Assembly: GCA_035541775.1 (NCBI GenBank)
Contig: DATKMP010000014.1
Location: forward strand, 1-9,849
From: DATKMP01 sp035541775
Lineage (GTDB): Bacteria > Bacteroidota > Ignavibacteria > UBA10030
Direction: 5' to 3'
Length of the DNA: 9,849 nt
Shown piece by piece: positions 1 through 5,903 of the stretch. Position 1 is the stretch's first letter. Each line of letters opens with the position of its first letter. Made by a program: the position numbers and the translations under genes. The notes under the pieces were generated by a model, which did no database searches, had not been told where the DNA came from, and worked only from the letters and a program-made list of their open reading frames with translations.

Positions 1-1206
1 ATCGATCATGCGGGCAATCTTCCGAATTTGGTCAAGCAAGGATTTACAGGACCGATCTATGCTACCAACGCAACGAGAGATTTATGCAATATTATGCTGT
101 ATGATAGTGCTTACATCCAAGAACGCGATATCGAGTACGTAAATAAAAAACATGCGAAACGGAAAGAACCGCCGGTCGAACCGCTGTATTCGGTCTTCGA
201 TGTGACGGACGCGATGAATCAATTTATCGGCATTAATTATAATCAGCCGGTCACAGTAGCGAAAGGCGTTCGTGTGACGCTGCTGGATGCCGGACATATT
301 TTGGGATCGTCGGTAGTGGTTTGCGATGTTGAAGAAACGAATAAAACAAAACGCATTGCCTTCACCGGTGATTTGGGAAGAAAGAATGCGCCCATTTTGC
401 GCGATCCGCAGCAGTTGGATGAAACCGATGTGCTAATTTCCGAAAGCACGTATGGCGGAAAATTTCACGATCCTATTGATGGAATGAAAGATGCTCTTGC
501 TGCCGTCATTACACGTACGGTGGACCGCGGCGGAAAAATTATTGTGCCGTCGTTTAGTGTTGAACGCACACAAGAAATTGTGTATTTGCTTTCAGAATTA
601 TTTGATGAAGGGCGCCTGCCGGTCATTCCCATTTACGTCGATAGCCCGCTGGCTGTGGATGCAACGGATATTTTCCGTATTCATCCAGAATGTTTTGATC
701 AGGAAACGATCAGTCATATCAATGCCCATCAAGATCCATTCGGATTTCACCGGCTCATTTATGTGCGTACGGTGGACCAATCCAAAGAATTGAACGGATT
801 GCACTCGCCCTGTATGATTATTGCGGCTTCCGGTATGTGCGAAGCGGGACGCATTGTGCATCATCTTGCCAACAATATTGAAAATCCCAAGAACACGATT
901 ATGATTGTCGGCTATCAAGCGGAACATACTTTGGGCAAACGGATTGTCGAAAAAGTCCCCGAAGTTACGATTTTTGGGGATGTGTTGAAGTTGAATGCAG
1001 AAGTTGCTGTGCTCAATTCTTTTTCTGCGCATGCAGATCAAACAGAACTCGTCAGCTATATTACCGGAATCAATCCTCAGCGGCTGAAGAAAGTTTTTTT
1101 AGTGCACGGTGAAATTGAACAATCAGAAAAATTAGCGATAAAGCTGAAAGAACATCACATGGACAATGTTGAAATTCCAGTGATGGGACAACAATTTGAA
1201 TTGTAA
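1..1206 (+). CDS. Beta-CASP metallo-beta-lactamase RNA-processing nuclease (5' end missing)
   Basis: Probable zinc-dependent ribonuclease of the MBL/beta-CASP/RMMBL superfamily (CPSF-73/Ysh1-like), acting on RNA in the cytoplasm. The frame is open from base 1 and begins IDHAGNLPNL, so the window opens inside the HxHxDH zinc motif. The true start and roughly 60 N-terminal residues lie upstream; a TTG at 28 is not the start. Visible ligands and motifs are the motif-3 His in GHILGSS (codon 295-297), the motif-4 Asp in FTGDLG (370-372), beta-CASP motif A Glu in ISESTYG (442-444), motif B His in SAHAD (1030-1032) and motif C His in LVHGE (1105-1107). The family segment IIAASGMCEAGR is also present near 820-850. 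All expected catalytic residues in the visible part are intact. Family assignment is firm; the RNA substrate and any exo- or endonuclease preference are unknown. The RsbW-like gene follows about 60 bases downstream. Confidence 0.93.
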   Translation: MDHAGNLPNLVKQGFTGPIYATNATRDLCNIMLYDSAYIQERDIEYVNKKHAKRKEPPVEPLYSVFDVTDAMNQFIGINYNQPVTVAKGVRVTLLDAGHILGSSVVVCDVEETNKTKRIAFTGDLGRKNAPILRDPQQLDETDVLISESTYGGKFHDPIDGMKDALAAVITRTVDRGGKIIVPSFSVERTQEIVYLLSELFDEGRLPVIPIYVDSPLAVDATDIFRIHPECFDQETISHINAHQDPFGFHRLIYVRTVDQSKELNGLHSPCMIIAASGMCEAGRIVHHLANNIENPKNTIMIVGYQAEHTLGKRIVEKVPEVTIFGDVLKLNAEVAVLNSFSAHADQTELVSYITGINPQRLKKVFLVHGEIEQSEKLAIKLKEHHMDNVEIPVMGQQFEL

Positions 1207-1240
1207 AAAATGGCGTGTCGTCCATTGGAACGGTCTTGCT

Positions 1241-1265
1241 TTCGTGAATAATATTATTCGTGAAT
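1241..1265 (+). promoter_or_regulatory. Palindrome and direct repeats before the RsbW-like gene
   Basis: The 14-base sequence GAATAATATTATTC (1246-1259) is a perfect palindrome. It is flanked by two copies of TTCGTGAAT (1241-1249 and 1257-1265), offset by 16 bases. A weak sigma70-like pair, TTGGAA (1225-1230) and TAATAT (1249-1254) with an 18-base spacer, overlaps it. That layout would suit an operator at a promoter. The sequence is AT-rich, so chance is possible, and no regulator is identified. Confidence 0.3.
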
Positions 1266-1268
1266 CAA

Positions 1269-1736
1269 ATGCAAAAACATCTGAAAATGAGCGTGAAAAA
1301 ATCCGGTAGGAAAAAAAATAATTCACGGCGCGACTATATTTTTGCATGCAACAGCGATCCGAAAGAAGTAAGAAATATCGAACTGTTTCTCAACAAGATG
1401 AATGCTTCGCTTCGGCTTGATGACGGTGCTATGTATCGATTGCTGCTCTCTTGTACGGAAGCCGTGAATAATGCCATTCTGCATGGCAACCATTCCGATC
1501 CGTCAAAAAGCGTTCGCATGCGGTGCGTTGTTCAAAAAAATTCCCTTGTGGTCACGGTGAAAGATGAAGGCAAGGGATTTGATGCCGACCATCTTGCCGA
1601 TCCGTTAGCGAAAGAAAATCTTTTGAAGGAAAGCGGGCGCGGTGTGTTTTTAATGCGCTCGTTGATGGACGAAGTGAAATACACACAGGCGAAAACCGGA
1701 TTAACCGTACGGATGAAATTAAATCTGGTTCCGTAG
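1269..1736 (+). CDS. RsbW-like ATP-binding protein (HATPase_c_2 fold)
   Basis: Small GHKL-type ATPase of the anti-sigma-factor/serine kinase family (RsbW, SpoIIAB). Such proteins bind a sigma factor or phosphorylate a STAS-domain antagonist. Numbered from the ATG at 1269 (155 residues), it has the N-box EAVNNAILHGN (64-74), the G1 box DEGKGFD (99-105) and the G2-like GRGVFLMRSLMDEV (123-136). These are all the nucleotide-binding elements of the family. The first 20 or so residues are very basic and precede the usual domain start. The start is uncertain: GTG 1260, ATG 1269 and ATG 1287 are all in frame and none has a good Shine-Dalgarno sequence. I prefer 1269 because it sits 7 bases after a TATTATTCGT sequence, exactly as yggS does. 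No sigma factor or STAS partner is in the window, so the target is unknown. Confidence 0.85.
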   Translation: MQKHLKMSVKKSGRKKNNSRRDYIFACNSDPKEVRNIELFLNKMNASLRLDDGAMYRLLLSCTEAVNNAILHGNHSDPSKSVRMRCVVQKNSLVVTVKDEGKGFDADHLADPLAKENLLKESGRGVFLMRSLMDEVKYTQAKTGLTVRMKLNLVP

Positions 1737-1762
1737 CACGGTGTAGTGTATCGATGAAAAAC

Positions 1763-1800
1763 AAAAAACCCGTCGCAGATATCTGCAAGACGGGTTTTTT
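1763..1800. terminator. Bidirectional intrinsic terminator
   Basis: AAAAAACCCGTC (1763-1774) pairs perfectly with GACGGGTTTTTT (1789-1800). Between them lies the self-complementary GCAGATATCTGC (1775-1786), so the hairpin can extend inward with an AA bulge. A run of T on one arm and A on the other lets it stop transcription from both sides. It serves the RsbW-like gene on the plus strand and the OmpP1 gene on the minus strand, which converge here. Confidence 0.9.
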
Positions 1801-1817
1801 ATTGTACCGACGAAAAA

Positions 1818-3098
1818 TTATTTTGCGAACGAATAACCGATATTGATGCTCACAACATTTGCAATGCTGTTGTATGTGCCGGGAAGATAGATGGAATTTG
1901 TCGCATCTTTTTGGCTGAACAACACGATCATATATGCGGCGTCAACATACAAATTGTCGCTAATTTTATATCCGCCGCCGACAGAGATATCGACGCGATC
2001 TGCATCCGGCAGCATCGGTTCGGTGGTGCTGTTGGGCTGTGGGGTAATATCATAAATTAAACCGCCGCGGAGTGTCCAATCAGAATTCAATTTATATTCT
2101 GCACCGATACGGCCTAAATATCCGTCGTCCCAATTTTTTGGTGATGACGAAGTGGCTTGCAACGGCGTTCCCGTCAATGGAGACACAGGTCCGGTCGGGA
2201 GCTGAATCGTTAATGCTTGATAAGCGCTCCAACCGACGTATTGGAAATCGGCTTCGACGGTTAAATTTTCATCGAATTGATACGCCGCGCCGACATACAC
2301 ATTTGCCGGCATTGGCAACGTTGCTGTTCCGGTTCCTCCTGGAAAATAGGATTGAAGGGCTTGCATGTTTGTAAAGTTGGCGGTTCCTGAAAAATCAATT
2401 CTTGAAAGACTACGAACAGAAGCGCCGAGTGAAAGTTTATCGATGGGTTTATAAAGGACACCGAGATTGAATCCCCATGTGCTTCCATTTCCAGACATCG
2501 AAAGATTGCCATCGACAGATGCTGGCATCACATAAGGAGGTACAGGAATAGGACTGTACGTCGCAATTCTTCTTGAAATATCAACTGTTCCATAAATATA
2601 ACTTACACCAATACCGACGGAAAAATTATCTGCAATTTTATAAGCCAAGGTCGGATTGACATAAAAAGTTTCGATAGTCGAATTTTCGGCAAATTCTTGT
2701 CCCACCCAATCGCTGCCCCATTTCGTCCCCAAACCGTACGGTGTAAAAACTCCAAGACCAACAACCATTTTATCGTTTATAGCATAAGTTCCATAAACGC
2801 TTGGCGGAAAAAACAACTGACTCTGTGTCGATGTTTCCACTCCGCCTGGGGTCTTATACGTATTCGAGGGAATAACGAATGTGCCGCCGGCATAGATGTT
2901 TGTGCCTTGCTGAAACGCTAACCCTGCCGGATTAAAATAAATTGCCGATGGATCGGACGCCTGTGCTACAAATGCTCCCCCGATACCAACAGCACGAGCG
3001 CCGTGTTCATTTAATTGGTATCCGCCACTCAAGGCAAGCGAACTACAAATGAGCCCAAGAATAGCAACAACAAAAATACGTACAGAAAATTTTCTCAC
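1818..3098 (-). CDS. OmpP1/FadL-family outer-membrane transport protein
   Basis: Predicted outer-membrane beta-barrel channel for hydrophobic compounds such as long-chain fatty acids or aromatics. It is 426 residues, usual for the family. A signal peptide is clear: basic MRKFSVR, then a hydrophobic stretch, with likely cleavage near ALSGG (about residues 23-27). The mature N-terminus carries the FadL hatch signature: GYQLNEHGARAVGIGGAF, then ASDPSAIYFNPAGLA. The rest is alternating amphipathic strands rich in Gly, Tyr and Asn, ending NIGYSFAK. The start is GTG at 3098, set by GGAGGT 4 bases upstream; a TTG 12 bases earlier overlaps that Shine-Dalgarno sequence and is rejected. It lies downstream of mdh on the same strand, about 160 bases away, with its own probable promoter. 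The true substrate cannot be read from sequence. Confidence 0.92.
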   Translation of the reverse strand: MRKFSVRIFVVAILGLICSSLALSGGYQLNEHGARAVGIGGAFVAQASDPSAIYFNPAGLAFQQGTNIYAGGTFVIPSNTYKTPGGVETSTQSQLFFPPSVYGTYAINDKMVVGLGVFTPYGLGTKWGSDWVGQEFAENSTIETFYVNPTLAYKIADNFSVGIGVSYIYGTVDISRRIATYSPIPVPPYVMPASVDGNLSMSGNGSTWGFNLGVLYKPIDKLSLGASVRSLSRIDFSGTANFTNMQALQSYFPGGTGTATLPMPANVYVGAAYQFDENLTVEADFQYVGWSAYQALTIQLPTGPVSPLTGTPLQATSSSPKNWDDGYLGRIGAEYKLNSDWTLRGGLIYDITPQPNSTTEPMLPDADRVDISVGGGYKISDNLYVDAAYMIVLFSQKDATNSIYLPGTYNSIANVVSINIGYSFAK

Positions 3099-3102
3099 AG
3101 CG

Positions 3103-3108
3103 ACCTCC
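3103..3108 (-). promoter_or_regulatory. Ribosome-binding site fixing the OmpP1 start
   Basis: GGAGGT on the minus strand, 4 bases before GTG 3098. It decides against the in-frame TTG at 3110, which lies inside the Shine-Dalgarno region. The surrounding leader nearly matches that of mdh. Confidence 0.8.
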
Positions 3109-3166
3109 AATAAAGTGAATAAAAATAATTTGACCTAGTGCTCTTGTGTAACCAGCAACCGCTACA

Positions 3167-3195
3167 AACATAATAAATGAGCAAATAAAATGCAA
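3167..3195 (-). promoter_or_regulatory. Probable promoter of the OmpP1/FadL gene
   Basis: On the minus strand, TTGCAT (3190-3195) and TATGTT (3167-3172) are spaced by 17 bases. Read on, the downstream box is TATGTTTG, which fits the Bacteroidota -7 consensus TAnnTTTG, with a TTG about 20 bases upstream. Two copies of ATTTTCTGAAT lie directly upstream (see repeat). Position and spacing fit; activity is inferred. Confidence 0.5.
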
Positions 3196-3196
3196 T

Positions 3197-3220
3197 ATTC
3201 AGAAAATAAATTCAGAAAAT
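3197..3220 (-). repeat. Tandem 11-base repeat upstream of the OmpP1 promoter
   Basis: ATTCAGAAAAT (plus-strand reading) occurs at 3197-3207 and 3210-3220, offset by 13 bases, right against the proposed -35 box. A related sequence is upstream of mdh (4266-4274). It could be a regulator-binding or UP-like element; the AT-rich setting weakens the case. Confidence 0.45.
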
Positions 3221-3256
3221 TTCAATTCATTTATGAATCTGAGCGGTCGAACGACG

Positions 3257-4180
3257 CTATAGTGTCAATTTTTGAATATTCTCTTTAACATCGGAGGCAG
3301 ATTGGTTCAGTGCCGCTTGTTCCTCGACGGTGAGTTTAATTTCGATGACGTCTTCAACACCGTTGCGTCCGAGTTTTACGGGAACACCGACGACAGTATC
3401 GTGAATTCCATATTCACCTTGAAGATAAACGGCGCAAGGGAGAATACGCTTTTTATTTTTTACAATCGCCTCAATCATCTGGATAGCCGATGCTGCAGGA
3501 GCGTAAAAAGCGCTTCCGGTTTTGAGGAAATTCACGATTTCTATGCCGCCTTCACGTGTGCGTTTCACTATTCGATCGATCGCCTCTTTGCTCATCAAAT
3601 CCGGAATGGGAATGCCGGCAACTGTGGAATACCGCGGTAGCGGTACCATCGAATCTCCGTGTCCGCCCAGGACAAATGCCGTAATATTTTCTACCGAGAC
3701 ACCAAGTTCCATAGCGATGAATGTTCGCATGCGCGCAGAATCCAGAACGCCTGCCATGCCGATGACATGGTGACGATCGAAGCCGCTAACTTTGTGCGCA
3801 ACATATGTCATCACGTCTAACGGATTCGAAACGACGATGATAATGGCGTTGGGAGATTGTGCAGCAGCTTGTTCTGTGCAAGCTTCCACAATCGAAGCAT
3901 TAGTGGTTTGCAAATCATCACGAGACATACCCGGCTTGCGAGCGACTCCGGCAGTTATTAAAATAATATTGGAGTTCGCCGTCGGTAAATAAGAATTTGT
4001 TCCAATAATTTTTGTGTCGTTATGTTCAATGGGCGTCGCTTCAGACATGTCCAAACATTTGCCCTTGGATATTCCTTCCACCACATCGACTAAAACTACT
4101 TCGTTCGCCAATTCTTTTTCAGCAATCAGATGGGCAGCCGACGCGCCCACATTGCCTGCACCGATAACGGTGATTTTCAT
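3257..4180 (-). CDS. mdh: Malate dehydrogenase, NAD-dependent (LDH-like type)
   Basis: Interconverts malate and oxaloacetate with NAD in the citric acid cycle, oxidative or reductive. The 307 residues are normal for the LDH-like, usually tetrameric, MDH group found in Chlorobi, Chloroflexi and Bacillus. Motifs seen: dinucleotide loop GAGNVG (7-12); Asp32 for the NAD ribose; GVARKPGMSRDDL with Arg81, which marks malate rather than lactate specificity, and Arg87; SNP at 118-120; Asp147 and Arg150 in the MAGVLDSAR segment; catalytic His174 in GGHGDSMVPL. The start is ATG 4180, 4 bases after GGAGGT; the TTG at 4192 lies in the leader and is not used. There is no clear terminator after it, so read-through into the OmpP1 gene is possible. 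The family call is secure. Confidence 0.96.
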   Translation of the reverse strand: MKITVIGAGNVGASAAHLIAEKELANEVVLVDVVEGISKGKCLDMSEATPIEHNDTKIIGTNSYLPTANSNIILITAGVARKPGMSRDDLQTTNASIVEACTEQAAAQSPNAIIIVVSNPLDVMTYVAHKVSGFDRHHVIGMAGVLDSARMRTFIAMELGVSVENITAFVLGGHGDSMVPLPRYSTVAGIPIPDLMSKEAIDRIVKRTREGGIEIVNFLKTGSAFYAPAASAIQMIEAIVKNKKRILPCAVYLQGEYGIHDTVVGVPVKLGRNGVEDVIEIKLTVEEQAALNQSASDVKENIQKLTL

Positions 4181-4184
4181 AGCA

Positions 4185-4190
4185 ACCTCC
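4185..4190 (-). promoter_or_regulatory. Ribosome-binding site fixing the mdh start
   Basis: GGAGGT 4 bases before ATG 4180. It excludes TTG 4192 as the start. Its leader, TTATTGGAGGTTGCTATG, is nearly the same as that of the OmpP1 gene. Confidence 0.82.
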
Positions 4191-4198
4191 AATAAGTT

Positions 4199-4228
4199 AT
4201 TTTACATCATTGTTATTACTGAGAACAA
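4199..4228 (-). promoter_or_regulatory. Possible mdh promoter
   Basis: On the minus strand, TTGTTC (4223-4228) and TAAAAT (4199-4204) are spaced by 18 bases. Transcription would begin near 4192, leaving a very short leader that just holds the Shine-Dalgarno sequence. The match is only fair. Upstream lie a TTGAA-N6-TTCAA inverted repeat (4236-4251) and two AAGGTTG copies 21 bases apart (4229, 4250), which may be operator elements. Confidence 0.3.
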
Positions 4229-4292
4229 AAGGTTGTTGAATTCAGTTTCAAGGTTGGAAGCAATAATTCAGAAAGGAAAAATAGGAGTGTAC

Positions 4293-4319
4293 AAAAAAAA
4301 AGCCCTCAAATTGAGGGCT
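4293..4319 (-). terminator. Intrinsic terminator after rpmA
   Basis: On the minus strand AGCCCTC (4319-4313) and GAGGGCT (4307-4301) form a GC-rich 7-base stem with a 5-base loop, extendable by two A-T pairs. Eight T residues follow (4300-4293). This is a textbook rho-independent terminator, ending the rplU-rpmA unit about 30 bases past rpmA and separating it from mdh. Confidence 0.92.
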
Positions 4320-4346
4320 AAAAAGAGAACAAAACAAGAGGACTAT

Positions 4347-4604
4347 TTATGCGGCAGGAACAATACTAACGCGTTGCCGTGCTTTGCCGTAACGTTCAAA
4401 CTTTACGACACCATCGACAAGGGCGAATAATGTGTCATCGCTTCCGATGCCGACATTGAGTCCCGGATGGAATTTTGTGCCACGCTGTCGAACGAGAATA
4501 TTTCCCGCAAGCACTTCCTGTCCTCCGAATCGTTTTACGCCTAATCGTTGGGCATTACTATCACGCCCGTTTTTAGTACTTCCGCCGCCTTTTTTATGTG
4601 CCAT
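4347..4604 (-). CDS. rpmA: 50S ribosomal protein L27
   Basis: Large-subunit ribosomal protein whose N-terminal tail reaches the peptidyl-transferase centre. The 85 residues begin MAHKKGGGSTKNGRDSNAQR and continue LGVKRFGGQ, the L27 signature, followed by AGNILVRQRGT and HPG. The length is normal. The mature-type N-terminus (MAHKKGGG) is encoded directly, without the cleavable extension seen in Firmicutes. A GGAGAAG Shine-Dalgarno sequence stands just before ATG 4604. The gene starts 11 bases after the rplU stop, the usual rplU-rpmA pair; obgE, often the next gene, is absent, as a terminator follows. Confidence 0.98.
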   Translation of the reverse strand: MAHKKGGGSTKNGRDSNAQRLGVKRFGGQEVLAGNILVRQRGTKFHPGLNVGIGSDDTLFALVDGVVKFERYGKARQRVSIVPAA

Positions 4605-4615
4605 AACTTCTCCGC

Positions 4616-4924
4616 TTACTTTACATTGGTAATTTCAATTTCTGAATACTGCTGACGATGTCCATTGCGGACGTGATATCCTTTTCGTTTTTTCTTCTTC
4701 AAGACAATCACGGTATCATCTTTTACATGACGCAGCACTTTTGCTTCTACGGAAGAGCCGGCGATATACGGCGCGCCGACCGTTGTTTGAGTGTCGTCGC
4801 CTTTGACCAGTACTTTGTCAAATTTTACGGTGGCGCCTGCATCCGAGATCAGTTTTGGTACAAACACCTTCGATGAAGGAGAGACCTTTACTTGGGTTCC
4901 TGAAATTTCAACAACTGCGTACAT
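4616..4924 (-). CDS. rplU: 50S ribosomal protein L21
   Basis: Large-subunit ribosomal protein that binds 23S rRNA. It is 102 residues, normal for L21. It begins MYAVVEISGTQVKV and carries the C-terminal RNA-binding signature, a KKKKRKGYHVRNGHRQ segment followed by EIEI. The family's early GGKQ is here SGTQ, a mild variation. The start is ATG 4924, set by GAGGA (4934-4930) 5 bases upstream; the GTG at 4936 overlaps that site and is not the start. A strong promoter lies about 40 bases upstream. The predicted 5' leader of about 30 bases is too short for a structured L21-leader of the Bacillus type. Confidence 0.97.
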   Translation of the reverse strand: MYAVVEISGTQVKVSPSSKVFVPKLISDAGATVKFDKVLVKGDDTQTTVGAPYIAGSSVEAKVLRHVKDDTVIVLKKKKRKGYHVRNGHRQQYSEIEITNVK

Positions 4925-4963
4925 TTCGTTCCTCACAATGAATCGTTTATTTTTAAGTATTAC

Positions 4964-4992
4964 AATATATCAAAAAAGTCGAAGAGAGTCAA
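4964..4992 (-). promoter_or_regulatory. Sigma70-type promoter of rplU-rpmA
   Basis: On the minus strand TTGACT (4987-4992) is followed after exactly 17 bases by TATATT (4964-4969), with TGA just before the -10 box giving an extended -10 form. Predicted transcription starts near 4957, leaving about 32 bases before the rplU ATG. This is the best promoter match in the window. It lets ribosomal protein expression run independently of aroE upstream. Confidence 0.8.
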
Positions 4993-5041
4993 CGAATTTT
5001 GAAATCAAACACAAAAATTTGTACGAGGGATTCAGCAACCA

Positions 5042-5884
5042 CTAAACGGAAAGTTCCTTGAAAAGCGTTGATCGAACGAGTGCAAGCGGCAGTTCTTGTC
5101 CTGTCCAGATTTTAAATGCGGCGGCTCCTTGCTGGATCAACATTTCCAATCCGCCGACAGCCGTTGCGCCTGCTGCACTGGCCTGTTGAAGCAGTAATGT
5201 TTGTAATGGGCGATAGATCAAATCGAAAACAATGAGGCGGCTGTTCAGCGGTGCATTGGCGGGAAGAGGTGAAACATCGGCATGCGGGAACATGCCGAGC
5301 GGCGTGGTGTTCACCATCAGCGAACTTTCTTCTATGGCGTCGAAAAATTTTTTTGAGTCGGCAGGCAGAATCTCCAGTTCGACATCGATCGAGCGGAAAG
5401 TGCCGACAAGCGATTCGCATTTTTCAATCGTGCGGGATGTTAAATAGATTTTCTTCGGTTTCAACTGTTGAGTCAACACGAACATCACTGAACGCGCCGC
5501 ACCGCCAGCGCCGAGCACAAGACAAGATTGTTGTGCAATTCTTTGATGATAAGGTTCCAGCGATTGAAAAATTCCAAGCACATCGGTATTGTACCCGTAC
5601 AGTTTTCCGTTTTTATGATGAACCGTGTTCACTGCACCGATCGCTTTTGCTTCATCCGATAGTTGATCGAGGAATTGTATAATGCCTTGTTTGTGCGGTA
5701 CTGTCACATTGAATCCGACATAGTTCTCAAGGCGGAACCGCTGAACGACACTTGCGAGATATTCCGGTGCAACATCGATCGCTTTGTACTGTGCCTCGAT
5801 GCCGGACTGCGCAAACGCAGTCTGGTACATCAGCGGCGAGAGTGTATGGCCGATCGGATGCCCGATGATGGCAAAATGGTTCAT
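5042..5884 (-). CDS. aroE: Shikimate dehydrogenase
   Basis: Reduces 3-dehydroshikimate to shikimate with NADPH in the chorismate pathway to aromatic amino acids. It has 280 residues, the usual length. Substrate-site motif HTLSP (13-17) has Thr14 in place of the commoner Ser, with Ser16 kept. Catalytic Lys65 is in NVTVPHK, and Asp101 in GYNTD forms its partner. NADP-binding GAGGAAR spans 125-131, and SRT at 150-152 corresponds to the NRT loop that favours NADP over NAD. NTTPLGM (192-198) and GGLEMLIQQGAAAF (244-257) complete the family pattern. The start is ATG 5884; it has no strong Shine-Dalgarno sequence but lies 19 bases after the TPR gene stop, so translational coupling or read-through in one operon is likely. 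Confidence 0.96.
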   Translation of the reverse strand: MNHFAIIGHPIGHTLSPLMYQTAFAQSGIEAQYKAIDVAPEYLASVVQRFRLENYVGFNVTVPHKQGIIQFLDQLSDEAKAIGAVNTVHHKNGKLYGYNTDVLGIFQSLEPYHQRIAQQSCLVLGAGGAARSVMFVLTQQLKPKKIYLTSRTIEKCESLVGTFRSIDVELEILPADSKKFFDAIEESSLMVNTTPLGMFPHADVSPLPANAPLNSRLIVFDLIYRPLQTLLLQQASAAGATAVGGLEMLIQQGAAAFKIWTGQELPLALVRSTLFKELSV

Positions 5885-5903
5885 AGAGAAAAATGGAGTA
5901 ACG

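Noticed and set aside
1..30. TTG at 28 as the start of the beta-CASP gene
   Set aside because: The frame is open to base 1 and encodes IDHAGNLPNL, the end of the zinc motif, so the gene is simply cut by the window edge.
598..1041. 147-residue open frame on the minus strand inside the nuclease gene
   Set aside because: It is antisense to a conserved gene with all its catalytic motifs, and its protein resembles no family I know.
3099..3110. TTG 3110 as the OmpP1 start
   Set aside because: That codon overlaps the Shine-Dalgarno sequence; GTG 3098 has correct spacing and yields a normal signal peptide.
3225..3238. ATTCAT-TT-ATGAAT inverted repeat as an mdh terminator
   Set aside because: The stem is AT-only with a 2-base loop and is not followed by a proper T run.
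4925..4936. GTG 4936 as the rplU start
   Set aside because: It contains the ribosome-binding site of ATG 4924, and L21 proteins typically begin MYAVV.
5011..5022. ACAAAAATTTGT inverted repeat after aroE as a terminator
   Set aside because: The stem is short, AT-only and has a 2-base loop; it is more likely AT-rich spacer upstream of the rplU promoter.
4925..5041. Structured L21 leader RNA before rplU
   Set aside because: The strong promoter at 4964-4992 leaves only about 32 bases of leader, too short for a known L21-type leader.
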